DNA of 64,000 nucleotides from positions 372,001 to 436,000 of the forward strand of contig NZ_LBHV01000002.1 of the NCBI RefSeq assembly GCF_001005825.1, written 5' to 3'. Below the pieces are notes generated by a model. The model searched no databases, was not told the DNA's origin, and saw only the letters and a program-made list of their open reading frames with translations. Origin of the DNA: Rhizobium sp. LC145 (GTDB lineage Bacteria > Pseudomonadota > Alphaproteobacteria > Rhizobiales > Rhizobiaceae). A program made the translations under genes and the position numbers. Below, piece after piece: positions 52,975 through 62,759 of this stretch; positions within the stretch are counted from its first letter, which is position 1, and each line of letters starts with the position of its first letter.

Positions 52975-53646
52975 ATGTTCGAAGTCAATCCCATGCCTGC
53001 CCAACTCGATCCTCATCTGATCGGGTTGCTCGAAAAAGTGGAAGTCGCCACCATCGGCCATTTTCTGCACTCCGGCTTCATGGACCGCGAACTGCGCGCC
53101 GTGCTTCCGGAAAAGCGTGTCGCCGGGACGGCGGTCACCGTTCGCCTTCCGCACGCGGATTCCACCATTCTCCATTACCTGACGAAGATCGTCAGGCCCG
53201 GCGACTTCGTCGTCGTCGAGCGCTGTGGCGACGATCGCCATGCCTGCTGGGGAGGTGTGGTCACCCATGCCATGAAGATTGCCGGCATTGCGGGCGCTGC
53301 AATCGATGGGCCGGCCACCGATTTTTCCGAAATTCGGAAGGTCGAGATGCCGATGTGGTGCCGCGGTCCTTCGCCCATCACGACCAAGATCCTCGGGCTC
53401 GAAGGCGCCATCAATGTGCCGGTGACGGTGGGCGGCCAGGTGATCAAGCCCGGAGATGCCATCCTTGCCGATGAAAGCGGCGTCGTTGTTCTAGCGCCAT
53501 CCTCCGCCAAGGCGGCTGCCGAAAAAGCGATCGGCATGCAGGAAAACGAAATCAAGCTCCTGGAACGGCTCCGCAACGGAGAATTCCTGCCGGATATTTC
53601 CGGGGCAACCAAAATCGTGGAGGACGAAAGCCGCCGCGTCGCCTGA
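52975..53646 (+). CDS. RraA-like/HMG-aldolase-family protein with altered active-site motif
   Basis: This is a 223-residue protein of the RraA-like fold. The usual DGxxRD motif reads DGPATD (111-116): the aspartates remain but the keto-acid-binding arginine is replaced by threonine. GGVVTHAMKIAG and GDAILADESGVVVL are otherwise typical. The ATG at 52975 is preferred because GGAGG lies eight bases upstream; an ATG at 52960 overlaps the nitrilase stop. Lying between an amidase and an importer it is probably catabolic, but the altered motif suggests a reaction different from the classical aldolase. Confidence 0.82.
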   Translation: MFEVNPMPAQLDPHLIGLLEKVEVATIGHFLHSGFMDRELRAVLPEKRVAGTAVTVRLPHADSTILHYLTKIVRPGDFVVVERCGDDRHACWGGVVTHAMKIAGIAGAAIDGPATDFSEIRKVEMPMWCRGPSPITTKILGLEGAINVPVTVGGQVIKPGDAILADESGVVVLAPSSAKAAAEKAIGMQENEIKLLERLRNGEFLPDISGATKIVEDESRRVA

Positions 53647-53686
53647 CAACTGTCTTTCTCAACGTCAAAAAAGAGGGAACGAGAAG

Positions 53687-54724
53687 ATGTTAGCCAGACT
53701 TTCAATCGCCGTGTCGATCCTTGCTCTCGGAGCCGCAACTGGGGCGGCTGCCGAGACGGTCACAATCACAGCCTATAGCGGGATATTTCAGGATCACTAC
53801 ACGAAGGCCGTCGTAGAGCCCTTCATGAAGAAAAATCCCGACATCAAGGTCGAATTCTACGGCCTGCCGAACTCCGCACAGATGCTCGGAACCCTTCGCG
53901 CCCAGAAGGACAGTCCACAGATCGACGTCGCGATCCTCGACATCTCGGTGGCAAAGGCCGGAGCCGACGAAGGGCTCTTCGAAAAGGTCGACGAGAGCGT
54001 CAGCGCCAATGTGAAGGATCTTTATCCCAATGCATTCGCCGAAGGTGTCGCGGGCGTAGCCGTCACCTTCGACAATCTCGTACTGATCTACAATACCGAC
54101 CAGATCAAGAAGGCGCCGACGTCCTGGAACGCGCTATGGGATCAGAATTACGCGGGCAAGCTGGTCATCCCGGCCGTTCCCGACATCCAGGGAACGACGC
54201 TGACGATCATCGCCAACAGGCTCGCCGGCGGCGGCGATTACAAAGAGAACGTCGATGCGGGCATCGAGAAACTCGGTGAACTCGCGCCCGGTGTGCAAAC
54301 CTGGGAGCCCAAGCCGGACGTGTATACGCCGATCGCGAACGGCCAAGCGGCTATCGGCATCGGCTGGAACGCACGCGCGCAGATCTATTCCGGCACCTCC
54401 GGCGGCAAGATGGCGGTGGTTCTGCCCGAGGAAGGCAGCGGTTTCCAGATCAACACGATCAACCTCGTGAAGAATGCTCCGGCAGGCGATGCGGCGAAGA
54501 AGTTCATCGATTATGCGCTGAGCCCGGAAGCGCAAGCCGCCTTCACCGCCGAGATGTTCTATGCCCCCACCAACAGCAAGGCGCAGGTCTCTGGCGAAGC
54601 GCTGCAGCGGACGGCGGCGGGCCAGATGGACAAGATGATCGATATTGATTGGCTCGCGGTCGCGAAAATCCGCGACTCCATAACGGAGAAATGGCGCCGA
54701 CAAGTCATCCCGCTCAGCCGCTGA
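53687..54724 (+). CDS. PotD/AfuA-type ABC transporter substrate-binding protein
   Basis: This is a 345-residue extracellular solute-binding protein of the spermidine/putrescine/iron cluster, with a Sec signal ending near GAAAE. The mature start, TVTITAYSGIFQDHYTKAVVEPF, is typical. It precedes a PotA-type ATPase and PotB/PotC-type permeases. Members of this family bind polyamines, ferric iron, phosphonates or other small charged compounds. The neighbouring amidase and RraA-like genes suggest an organic nitrogen compound rather than iron. Confidence 0.88.
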   Translation: MLARLSIAVSILALGAATGAAAETVTITAYSGIFQDHYTKAVVEPFMKKNPDIKVEFYGLPNSAQMLGTLRAQKDSPQIDVAILDISVAKAGADEGLFEKVDESVSANVKDLYPNAFAEGVAGVAVTFDNLVLIYNTDQIKKAPTSWNALWDQNYAGKLVIPAVPDIQGTTLTIIANRLAGGGDYKENVDAGIEKLGELAPGVQTWEPKPDVYTPIANGQAAIGIGWNARAQIYSGTSGGKMAVVLPEEGSGFQINTINLVKNAPAGDAAKKFIDYALSPEAQAAFTAEMFYAPTNSKAQVSGEALQRTAAGQMDKMIDIDWLAVAKIRDSITEKWRRQVIPLSR

Positions 54725-54753
54725 TCCGCGGTCAGCCAAGATTGGAGGCGCTT

Positions 54754-55872
54754 ATGATGCATCAGAACATAGCCCGGGACGGCAAGCTGGCATCGACCGA
54801 TGCCCATCTTTCGCTGGAGGGCGTCTGCAAGAGCTATGGGAATTTCACGGCCGTTTCGAAACTGGACCTCGGGGTTCGCAAGGGAGAGCTCATCGCTCTC
54901 CTGGGCCCCTCCGGCTGCGGAAAGACCACGACGCTCCGTATGATCGCCGGCCTTATACAGCCGAGCGGAGGCCGTATCGCAGTGGCGGGCAGGGAGGTGA
55001 CCTTCGCGCCGCCCTATGCCCGCGACATGGGGTTGGTCTTTCAAAGTTATGCGCTCTTTCCGCATATGACGGTCGCTCGCAATGTCGCCTTCGGGCTCGA
55101 AATGCGCAAGCTTGCACGGTCCGAGATCGCCGCGAGGGTCGAGAAGGCGCTGGACATGGTCCAGCTTCGGCATCTGGCCGAGCGCAAGCCGCGCGAACTT
55201 TCCGGCGGTCAGCAGCAGCGCGTGGCGCTCGCACGGGCTCTGGTGATCGAGCCGTCGATCCTGCTGCTCGACGAGCCGCTTTCCAATCTCGACGCGAAGC
55301 TGCGCGACGAGATGCGAACCCAGATCCGCGATATCCAGCAGGAGCTCGGCATCACCACGGTCTTCGTCACACATGACCAGGTGGAGGCGCTCAGCATGTG
55401 CGACCGAGTGGTCGTCATGCGCGGCGGCGCCGTGGAGCAGGTCGGCACTCCCCATGAGATCTATGAGGAGCCCGCCACCTCTTTCGTGGCATCCTTCGTC
55501 GGACGCACGAACCGCCTCAAGGGGATACGCGAAGGCAAGGGAGCGGTCAGGCTCGGTCCCGAGCTCGTCAGGATCTCCTCCTACGTTGCGGATGGAGAGA
55601 TCGAATTGATGATCCGGCCGCATCGCATCTCGATCGCGTGGCATGAGGGTCAGCCTGTCGGAAACGCAGCCGATGGCGAAAACCGCCTGACCGCATCGCT
55701 TGCCCGCATCACCTTCATCGGCGATCTCGTGCAGTACCACTTCCATTCGGCCGGCGGAGAAATCATCGTCGAGCAGGCGACCGCCAGGGACACCTCGCAG
55801 CGCCGGGTGGGTGACATGGCGACGCTGAGCTGGCGTGTGGAAGACACGTTCGCCTTCGGAGCGGAACGATGA
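54754..55872 (+). CDS. PotA-type ABC transporter ATPase
   Basis: This is a 372-residue ATPase. It has Walker A GPSGCGKTT, Q-loop FQSYALFPH, signature LSGGQQQR, Walker B LLLDEPLSNLD and switch VTHDQVEA. A C-terminal TOBE-type domain follows from about residue 245. GGAGG lies five bases before the ATG at 54754; the next ATG at 54757 is equally possible. It overlaps the PotB-type permease gene by ATGA. Confidence 0.92.
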   Translation: MMHQNIARDGKLASTDAHLSLEGVCKSYGNFTAVSKLDLGVRKGELIALLGPSGCGKTTTLRMIAGLIQPSGGRIAVAGREVTFAPPYARDMGLVFQSYALFPHMTVARNVAFGLEMRKLARSEIAARVEKALDMVQLRHLAERKPRELSGGQQQRVALARALVIEPSILLLDEPLSNLDAKLRDEMRTQIRDIQQELGITTVFVTHDQVEALSMCDRVVVMRGGAVEQVGTPHEIYEEPATSFVASFVGRTNRLKGIREGKGAVRLGPELVRISSYVADGEIELMIRPHRISIAWHEGQPVGNAADGENRLTASLARITFIGDLVQYHFHSAGGEIIVEQATARDTSQRRVGDMATLSWRVEDTFAFGAER

Positions 55873-56750
55873 CGGCTGGCACCGCAACCTTTCTCGAACC
55901 CGCGAAACGTCGCGGAACCGGCAATGTCGCCGTTGCGCTCCTGCTTCCGATCGCGCTTGTCAACGCGGTCGGCTTCATCTGGCCCATCCTCAATCTTGCC
56001 GGTCTTTCGATTCGGGAAGCGCTTCCCGGTGGGGGCATCGGCGAGAACTTCACCGCCGCCAACTGGTCGGGATTGCTGGGAGACGGCTTCTATATAGATC
56101 TCATCGTCAATTCGCTCGTCGTCAGCCTGACCATCACGCTGCTGACGCTGCTGGTGAGCTATCCGATCGCGCTTTACCTGCATCGCGCCACCGGCGCGTG
56201 GAAGAGCTTTCTGACGGTGCTCGTCATCTCACCACTTCTGACGTCTGCGGTGGTGCGCACCTATGGCTGGATCGCCCTTCTTTCCGATACTGGCCCGGTG
56301 GTGAAGGCCATGACTGCGCTTGGAATTCCGGCGCCGCGCCTGATGTTCAACACCACCGGCGTGGTGATCGGCCTCACGGAAATCCTCATGCCGTATATGA
56401 TCCTCGCATTGATGGCCGGTTTCGGCCGGCTCGATCCGAGGGTGGAGGAGGCAGCGAGCACGCTTGGGGCGAGGCCCTTCGCGGTTTTCCGCCGCGTCGT
56501 GCTGCCCTTGACCGCGCCCGGCATCGCGCTCGGCTGCCTGCTTTGTTTCGTTCTGGCGGTGTCTTCCTTCATCACGCCGAAGCTGATGGGAGGGGGACGT
56601 GTCTTCCTGCTCGCAACGGAAATCTATGACCAGGCGATCGTGACGCTGAACTGGCCGCTGGCCGCGACGCTTTCCGTGCTCGTTCTTGTAATTTTCGGCG
56701 CGGCGCTGGTTCTCTATTCCCGCGCGATGCGGCTTCTGGAGCAAGGATAG
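55869..56750 (+). CDS. PotB-type ABC transporter permease
   Basis: This is a 293-residue permease of the binding-protein-dependent type. Its first helix is VAVALLLPIALVNAVGFIWPIL. The EAA loop is EEAASTLGARPFAVFRRVVLP, with the TLGA variant seen in polyamine and iron importers. It is translationally coupled to the ATPase gene and is 4 bases ahead of the second permease. Confidence 0.9.
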   Translation: MTAGTATFLEPAKRRGTGNVAVALLLPIALVNAVGFIWPILNLAGLSIREALPGGGIGENFTAANWSGLLGDGFYIDLIVNSLVVSLTITLLTLLVSYPIALYLHRATGAWKSFLTVLVISPLLTSAVVRTYGWIALLSDTGPVVKAMTALGIPAPRLMFNTTGVVIGLTEILMPYMILALMAGFGRLDPRVEEAASTLGARPFAVFRRVVLPLTAPGIALGCLLCFVLAVSSFITPKLMGGGRVFLLATEIYDQAIVTLNWPLAATLSVLVLVIFGAALVLYSRAMRLLEQG

Positions 56751-56754
56751 GACC

Positions 56755-57549
56755 ATGGAAAACCATCAGACATCCCTGCCGATGAAGATCGTGGTCGCCG
56801 TACTTTTCCTCTTTCTGCTGGCGCCCGTTCTTCTGGTCTTTCCAATTTCCTTCAGCGGCGAGCAAATCCTGTCCTTTCCGCCGGAAAGCTGGTCTTTCCG
56901 CTGGTATGCGGCGCTCGCGAACAACAGCCAAATGATGTCCGCTTTCACCACCAGTCTCGGGCTGGCGCTGGTCGTGACGGTATTGTCGCTGGCGATCGGC
57001 ATTCCCGCGGCCTATGCCATTGTTCGCCTCAAGGTCGCCGGATCGCAGATCTGGTATAACCTCTTCACCGCGCCCCTGCTGCTGCCGACGATCGTCCTGG
57101 GTCTGGCTATCCTGATCATCTTCGCGTCCACCGGATTGCTCGGAACCTTCACGGGCCTCGTCATAGGCCACCTGGTCGTGACGCTGCCTTATGCGTTGCG
57201 GGTTCTGGCCGTCTCACTCGGAAATCTCGAATTGGCATGCGAGGAGGCGGCCTCGTCGCTCGGCGCAAAGCCGCTGACCGTGGTCCGTCGCGTGACACTG
57301 CCGATGATGGCGCCCGGCATTGTCGCAACCGCGGTGCTTGCCTTTCTCGTGTCGTTCGACGAAGTGGTGATCACCATGTTTCTGGCCGGTCCGCGACTGA
57401 CGACCCTGCCGGTCGCCCTGTTCCATCATGTGGAGAGCCAGGCCGATCCTCTCGTTGCCAGCGTTTCGGTGCTCCTCGTCCTGCTGACGCTTGCCATCGT
57501 CCTTGTCGTCGACCGGACCCTGGGCCTGACACGGACTTTCGTGAAGTAG
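56755..57549 (+). CDS. PotC-type ABC transporter permease
   Basis: This is a 264-residue permease. The first helix is IVVAVLFLFLLAPVLLVFPISF. The EAA loop is CEEAASSLGAKPLTVVRRVTLP. A conserved VSFDEVVITMFL stretch is typical of PotC/PhnV-type subunits. It is the last gene of the nitrilase/RraA/importer operon, convergent with the hut genes. Confidence 0.9.
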   Translation: MENHQTSLPMKIVVAVLFLFLLAPVLLVFPISFSGEQILSFPPESWSFRWYAALANNSQMMSAFTTSLGLALVVTVLSLAIGIPAAYAIVRLKVAGSQIWYNLFTAPLLLPTIVLGLAILIIFASTGLLGTFTGLVIGHLVVTLPYALRVLAVSLGNLELACEEAASSLGAKPLTVVRRVTLPMMAPGIVATAVLAFLVSFDEVVITMFLAGPRLTTLPVALFHHVESQADPLVASVSVLLVLLTLAIVLVVDRTLGLTRTFVK

Positions 57550-57570
57550 GGCTCCGTCATCGCTGCCATA

Positions 57571-57588
57571 GGCCGCGACATTGCGGCC
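57571..57588. terminator. Hairpin between the convergent importer and hut operons
   Basis: GGCCGC, loop GACATT and GCGGCC form a 6-bp GC stem in the 48-base gap between the PotC-type gene and hutD. No T-run is present on either side. It may be a weak shared terminator. Confidence 0.35.
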
Positions 57589-57597
57589 GGCTCATGA

Positions 57598-58176
57598 TCA
57601 TTCAACCTGGATTGCCTGGAGTTCGACTAGAAAGGCCGCGACTTGACCGGATAGTGCCACTCGATCCCATTCATCGGGAGCAAGGATGAGGCAATCGAGG
57701 GCATCGAGCGTCAGTTCGCCGCCAGGTATGCTGACCTGCAGTTTCCCCTGATTACACAGTACGAATCTGATGTGAGGAGACGGGACAAGCACGCACGGGG
57801 TTTCGATCCGCTGGACATAATGGGTGTAGTGCCCGCGCCTCGTCATCACGTTGAGGTCGGTGATCGTACCATCAAGCAGTCGTGCGGATGTCGGTTTGTC
57901 GGCCGGAAAGGAACAGGGAGGGGAGTTTCGATCGAGTATGACCGGAACGCCGTTGTCGATCGACAGGATGAGCCCTGCGCCGGAAAGGATCGATAACGTC
58001 CGGTCAACGCCCGCAAAGCTGGAGAAAGGCCCATCGGCGGCGACTGTCGCGGTGCTTACGCGCCAGTCGAACTCCTCCAATCCGGCACCCGACGGGAAGA
58101 CGGCGATTTCCACCGTCTCGCCGCCGCCATTCTTCCACGGCATGCGCGTGTAATCGGTCGCGCGCAAAACCCGCAC
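57598..58176 (-). CDS. hutD: HutD family protein
   Basis: This is a 192-residue bicupin of the HutD/Ves family. It begins with the family pattern YTRMPWKNGGGETVEIAVFP and includes FDWRVSTATV and GPFSSFAGVDR. HutD proteins accompany histidine-degradation genes and are thought to act as a governor that senses pathway intermediates; no enzymatic role is established. It is the last gene of the leftward hut operon, 4 bases after hutU. Confidence 0.9.
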   Translation of the reverse strand: MRVLRATDYTRMPWKNGGGETVEIAVFPSGAGLEEFDWRVSTATVAADGPFSSFAGVDRTLSILSGAGLILSIDNGVPVILDRNSPPCSFPADKPTSARLLDGTITDLNVMTRRGHYTHYVQRIETPCVLVPSPHIRFVLCNQGKLQVSIPGGELTLDALDCLILAPDEWDRVALSGQVAAFLVELQAIQVE

Positions 58177-58180
58177 GATC

Positions 58181-59866
58181 TCAGTTCCCGAGAATGCCGG
58201 GCAGTCGCAGCCTCTGCTCCTTGGCGCACTCTATAGCGATGTCGTAGCCGGCATCGGCATGGCGCATGACGCCGGTCGCCGGGTCGTTCCACAATACGCG
58301 CTCAAGGCGACGATCGGCGTCCTCGGTGCCGTCACAGCAGATCACCATGCCGGAATGCTGCGAATACCCCATACCGACGCCGCCGCCATGATGCAGCGAA
58401 ACCCAGGTCGCGCCTGATGCCGTATTGAGAAGCGCGTTCAGCAGCGGCCAGTCGGAAACGGCGTCCGAACCATCTTTCATTGCTTCCGTTTCACGGTTCG
58501 GCGAGGCGACGGAACCGGAATCGAGATGGTCACGGCCGATGACGATCGGTGCTTTCAGCTCGCCGTTGCGGACCATTTCGTTGAAGGCCAGGCCAAGGCG
58601 GTGACGATCGCCGAGCCCCACCCAGCAGATGCGTGCCGGCAGGCCTTGGAAGGAGATGCGTTCTCTGGCCATGTCCAGCCAGTTATGCAGATGCGTGTTG
58701 TCCGGCAGCAATTCCTTCACCTTGGCGTCGGTCCGGTAGATATCCTCCGGATCACCGGAAAGCGCCGCCCAGCGGAAAGGGCCGATGCCGCGGCAGAAGA
58801 GCGGGCGTATATAGGCCGGAACGAAGCCGGGGAAGGCGAAGGCGTTTTCAAGACCTTCGTCCTTGGCGACCTGCCGGATGTTGTTGCCATAGTCGAGCGT
58901 CGGCACGCCCGCTTCCCAGAAAGCGACCATGGCCTCCACATGGGTTTTCATGGACGCGCGCGCGGCCGCCTCGACGGATTTCGGATCACTCTCACGTTTG
59001 GCTTTGGCCTCTGCAATCGTCCAGCCGATCGGCAGATAGCCGTTGCGCGGATCATGAGCGGAGGTCTGGTCGGTGACGATGTCGGGGCGCGGGCCGCCTG
59101 CCTTCATGTGCTTGACGAGTTCCGGGAAAATTTCGGCGGCGTTACCGAGCAGGCCGACGGATTTTGCTTCACCCGCCTTGGTCCATTGATCGATCATGGC
59201 GAGTGCTTCGTCCAGCGTCTTCGCCTTGGCATCGACATAACGGGTGCGCAGGCGGAAATCGATGCGGGTTTCGTCACATTCGACGGCAAGGCAGCAGGCG
59301 CCGGCCATGACGGCCGCGAGCGGCTGGGCCCCGCCCATGCCCCCAAGCCCGCCGGTCAGGATCCACTTGCCCTTGAGATTGCCGCCGTAGTGCTGGCGGC
59401 CGGCCTCCACGAAGGTCTCATAGGTGCCCTGCACGATGCCCTGGGTGCCTATATAAATCCACGAACCTGCGGTCATCTGCCCGTACATGGCGAGACCTCG
59501 TCTATCCAGCTCGTTGAAATGGTCCCACGTCGCCCAATGCGGCACCAGGTTGGAATTGGCGATCAGCACCCGCGGCGCATCCTTGTGGGTGCGGAAGACA
59601 CCCACCGGCTTGCCCGATTGCACCAGCAGCGTCTCGTCCTCGCTAAGCGTCTTCAGCGTCGCGGCGATCCGGTCGAAATCCTCCCAGGTACGCGCGGCGC
59701 GGCCGATCCCGCCATAGACAACAAGCTCGTTCGGGTTTTCTGCCACGTCCGGATCGAGATTGTTCATCAGCATCCTGAGTGGCGCTTCCGTCGTCCAGCT
59801 CTTAGCGTTGAGTTCGGGACCGCGGGGAGCGCGGATTTCGCGGATGTTGTGGCGAGGATTGGTCAT
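58181..59866 (-). CDS. hutU: Urocanate hydratase (urocanase)
   Basis: This is a 561-residue cytoplasmic enzyme that hydrates urocanate to imidazolone propionate using tightly bound NAD+. The glycine-rich segment [10 protein letters not shown] and the C-terminal [16 protein letters not shown] are diagnostic. The ATG at 59866 starts [16 protein letters not shown], matches the family length and has TGGAGA upstream. A longer reading overlaps hutH and is rejected. One base separates it from the hutH stop. Confidence 0.97.
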   Translation of the reverse strand: MTNPRHNIREIRAPRGPELNAKSWTTEAPLRMLMNNLDPDVAENPNELVVYGGIGRAARTWEDFDRIAATLKTLSEDETLLVQSGKPVGVFRTHKDAPRVLIANSNLVPHWATWDHFNELDRRGLAMYGQMTAGSWIYIGTQGIVQGTYETFVEAGRQHYGGNLKGKWILTGGLGGMGGAQPLAAVMAGACCLAVECDETRIDFRLRTRYVDAKAKTLDEALAMIDQWTKAGEAKSVGLLGNAAEIFPELVKHMKAGGPRPDIVTDQTSAHDPRNGYLPIGWTIAEAKAKRESDPKSVEAAARASMKTHVEAMVAFWEAGVPTLDYGNNIRQVAKDEGLENAFAFPGFVPAYIRPLFCRGIGPFRWAALSGDPEDIYRTDAKVKELLPDNTHLHNWLDMARERISFQGLPARICWVGLGDRHRLGLAFNEMVRNGELKAPIVIGRDHLDSGSVASPNRETEAMKDGSDAVSDWPLLNALLNTASGATWVSLHHGGGVGMGYSQHSGMVICCDGTEDADRRLERVLWNDPATGVMRHADAGYDIAIECAKEQRLRLPGILGN

Positions 59867-59867
59867 T

Positions 59868-61403
59868 TCAGATCTCCAACGCGGGAAGAATATCGGGCGA
59901 AACGGCAGAATGCAGGATGCCATCGGCGACCAGCCGTGCGGCAGTCTTGAGGTCACCTGCCATATAACGGTCCTCCTCCAACGCGGGAATTTCCGTCCTG
60001 AGGGCAGCAATGGCGCTGGTGAGTTGCGGGCTGGTCGTCAGCGGCGCGCGGAGATCGACGCCCTGCGCCGCTGCCAGCGCCTCGATTCCGATAATGCCAA
60101 AAAGATTTTCCGTCATCGCAAGCAGACGCCGGGCGCCATGGCATGCCATGGAGACGTGGTCTTCCTGGTTGGCCGAAGTGGGCGTCGAATCCACCGAAGC
60201 GGGATGCGACATCTGCTTGTTCTCGCTCATCAAGGCAGCGGATGTGACTTCGGCGATCATCATACCGGAATTCAGCCCCGGCTTCTTTGCAAGAAATGGC
60301 GGAAGCCCGTAGGAGAGAGCCGGATCGACGAGAAGCGCGATGCGGCGCTGCGCGATTGCTCCGATTTCGCAGACGGCAAGGGCGATCTGGTCGGCGGCAA
60401 AGGCCACCGGCTCTGCATGGAAATTGCCGCCCGAAACGACGGAATTGTCCGAGAGCACCAGCGGATTATCGGTGACCGCATTGGCTTCGATCTCCAGCGT
60501 GCGGCCGACGGAGCGCAGGAGGTCGAGACAGGCGCCGTCCACCTGCGGCTGGCAACGGATGCAATAGGGGTCCTGCACCCGCTCATCGCCCTGCAGATGG
60601 CTTTCTCGGATGACGGAGCCGGCGAGCAGCGCACGCAGAGCTGCCGCCGTATCGATCTGCCCTCGATGTCCGCGAAGCGTATGGATGTCCGGGTGGAACG
60701 GAGCGGACGAGCCCATGGCCGCATCGGTCGACATGGCGCCGGTGATGAGGGCGGCCTGGGCGGCGCGATGTGCGCGGAAGAGGCCTGCGAGCGCCAGCGC
60801 AGTCGAGACCTGGGTGCCGTTGATGAGGGCCAGGCCCTCCTTGGCGGCGAGCACGACAGGTTTCAAGCCGGCGCGCCGAAGAGCCTCGCCGCCGGAGAGC
60901 GTCTCGCCTGAGAAGCTGGCCTCCCCTTGGCCCATCATCACGGCTGCAAAGTGCGCGAGCGGTGCAAGGTCGCCCGAAGCACCGACCGATCCCTTTTCCG
61001 GAATGATGGGAATGACGCCTTGCTCCAGCATCGCCTCGATCAGTCTCACCAGTTCCAGCCGCACGCCGGAGGCGCCACGGCCGAGCGAGATGAGTTTCAG
61101 CGCCATGATGAGGCGCACGACGTTTTCCGGAAGCGGCGCTCCCACGCCGCAGCAATGGGAGAGGATGAGATTGCGCTGGAGCGTGGCCACGTCCGCGGCA
61201 TCGATCTTGATGGAGGCGAGTTTGCCGAAGCCGGTATTGATGCCGTAGATCGGCTCGTTACCGGCAGCGATCTCGGCGATCCTCGCGGCACCCTTTTCGA
61301 TCGCCGCATCGAAGGTCGGATCGAGTCGAGCTGAACCACTGTTCCAATAGATATCCGCAAGCGTGGCGAGTTTCACGGCGCCGGGAGAAAGAACAAAGCT
61401 CAT
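59868..61403 (-). CDS. hutH: Histidine ammonia-lyase
   Basis: This is a 511-residue enzyme that removes ammonia from histidine to give urocanate. The self-formed MIO electrophile arises from Ala142-Ser143-Gly144 in [14 protein letters not shown]. Tyr53 in YGINTGFG is the catalytic tyrosine position. The ATG at 61403 overlaps the hutI stop by ATGA, and AAAGGA lies upstream. Length and motifs are normal for the family. Confidence 0.97.
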   Translation of the reverse strand: MSFVLSPGAVKLATLADIYWNSGSARLDPTFDAAIEKGAARIAEIAAGNEPIYGINTGFGKLASIKIDAADVATLQRNLILSHCCGVGAPLPENVVRLIMALKLISLGRGASGVRLELVRLIEAMLEQGVIPIIPEKGSVGASGDLAPLAHFAAVMMGQGEASFSGETLSGGEALRRAGLKPVVLAAKEGLALINGTQVSTALALAGLFRAHRAAQAALITGAMSTDAAMGSSAPFHPDIHTLRGHRGQIDTAAALRALLAGSVIRESHLQGDERVQDPYCIRCQPQVDGACLDLLRSVGRTLEIEANAVTDNPLVLSDNSVVSGGNFHAEPVAFAADQIALAVCEIGAIAQRRIALLVDPALSYGLPPFLAKKPGLNSGMMIAEVTSAALMSENKQMSHPASVDSTPTSANQEDHVSMACHGARRLLAMTENLFGIIGIEALAAAQGVDLRAPLTTSPQLTSAIAALRTEIPALEEDRYMAGDLKTAARLVADGILHSAVSPDILPALEI

Positions 61404-62662
61404 GCGGAAATCCTTTCGCCCTTGAAGACGCGCGCGGCGAGCGGGTTGAAGCCGAGCCGATAGACAAGTTCCGCCGGCCGCTCGATATCCCAGATGGCGA
61501 AATCGGCCGATTTTCCGATTTCCAGCGTGCCTGTTTCGGAAAGCAGGCCGAGCGCTCGCGCCGCTTCGCGCGTCACACCCGCTAGGCATTCTTCCACGGT
61601 GAGACCGAACAGCGTCGCCCCCATGTTCATCGTCAGCAGAAGGGAAGTCAGAGGGGAGGTGCCGGGGTTGCTGTCGGTGGCAAGCGCGATATGGACACCT
61701 GCCTCCCTTAACGCCTTCACCGGGGGCGCCTGCTTCTCTCTCAACGTATAAAACGCCCCCGGCAGCAGCACGGCGACCGTGCCAGCGGCAGCCATGGCCC
61801 TCGCATTCTCGGCTGTGAGATATTCGAGATGATCGGCCGAAAGCGCGCCATAGGAGGCCGCAAGCTTTGCTCCGCCGAGATCGGAGAGCTGCTCGGCATG
61901 CAGTTTGACGGGCAGGCTCAACTCTTTGGCCTTATCGAAGACGCGGGCGATTTCGGCAGGGGAAAAAGCGATCCCTTCGCAGAAGCCGTCGACGGCATCG
62001 ACAAGCCCTTCCGCATGTGCCGCCTCAAGTCCCGGCAATACCACTTCCGTTAAGTAGTCGCCATTGCGTCCTTTATACTTCGGAGGCGTGGCGTGCGCGG
62101 CAAGCCAGCTCGCCACCACGCGGACGGGCCTGACCTCGCCAAGCTTGCGGGCGGCGCGCAGCATCTTGAGCTCGCCCTCGATGTTCAGCGCATAGCCTGA
62201 TTTGATTTCAATGGTGGAGACGCCTTCAGCCAGCAGAGTATCCAGTCGTGGAAGCGCCTGCTGCACCAATTCGTCTTCGGAAAGAGCGTTGGTTGCCTTG
62301 ACGGAGGAGATGATGCCGCCGCCGGCACGGGCGATTTCCTCGTAAGTCGCGCCGGCGAGCCGCATTTCGAATTCCATTGCCCGGTCACCGCCGAAGACGA
62401 GATGCGTATGGCAGTCGACAAGGGCAGGGGTGATCCAGCGGCCGCCACAATCCATGGCCTCCGCATCAGCGGCGAATTCTCCAGGCAGATCGGCTTCGGT
62501 TCCGACATAGGCGAGCCTGCCATCGCTCACCGCGATCGCTCCGGCTTCGATGACGCCGAAGCCTTTGGAATTTGGCGTAAGTGTCGCAATCCGCGCGTTC
62601 CGCCAAAGGCGGGAGGAACCTCCCGTACCGGATGCGGCTTTCACAAAATCGTCCCCATACAT
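61400..62662 (-). CDS. hutI: Imidazolonepropionase
   Basis: This is a 420-residue amidohydrolase that opens imidazolone propionate to N-formimino-glutamate. The metal-binding HTH is in [11 protein letters not shown] (His85, His87). Later histidines in [10 protein letters not shown] and KLHAEQLSD, and the aspartate in ATDSNPGT, complete the metal site. It is the first gene of the leftward hutIHUD operon. The operator between hutI and hutF lies 30 bases upstream of its start. Confidence 0.96.
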   Translation of the reverse strand: MYGDDFVKAASGTGGSSRLWRNARIATLTPNSKGFGVIEAGAIAVSDGRLAYVGTEADLPGEFAADAEAMDCGGRWITPALVDCHTHLVFGGDRAMEFEMRLAGATYEEIARAGGGIISSVKATNALSEDELVQQALPRLDTLLAEGVSTIEIKSGYALNIEGELKMLRAARKLGEVRPVRVVASWLAAHATPPKYKGRNGDYLTEVVLPGLEAAHAEGLVDAVDGFCEGIAFSPAEIARVFDKAKELSLPVKLHAEQLSDLGGAKLAASYGALSADHLEYLTAENARAMAAAGTVAVLLPGAFYTLREKQAPPVKALREAGVHIALATDSNPGTSPLTSLLLTMNMGATLFGLTVEECLAGVTREAARALGLLSETGTLEIGKSADFAIWDIERPAELVYRLGFNPLAARVFKGERISA

Positions 62663-62691
62663 CAGCTTTTCGCCTTTCTTTATGTGTCAAC

Positions 62692-62703
62692 ATGTATATA
62701 CAT
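62692..62703. promoter_or_regulatory. HutC-like operator between divergent hutI and hutF
   Basis: ATGTATATACAT is a perfect 12-bp palindrome with the TGTATATACA core reported for HutC repressor sites. It stands in the 97-base gap between the two start codons, so one repressor could control both arms in response to urocanate. No hutC gene lies in the window. Confidence 0.8.
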
Positions 62704-62759
62704 AATGGACAAAGTGACAAGCCGGAATTTTCGGCTCCGACGGCAAAGGAAAGAGAAGC

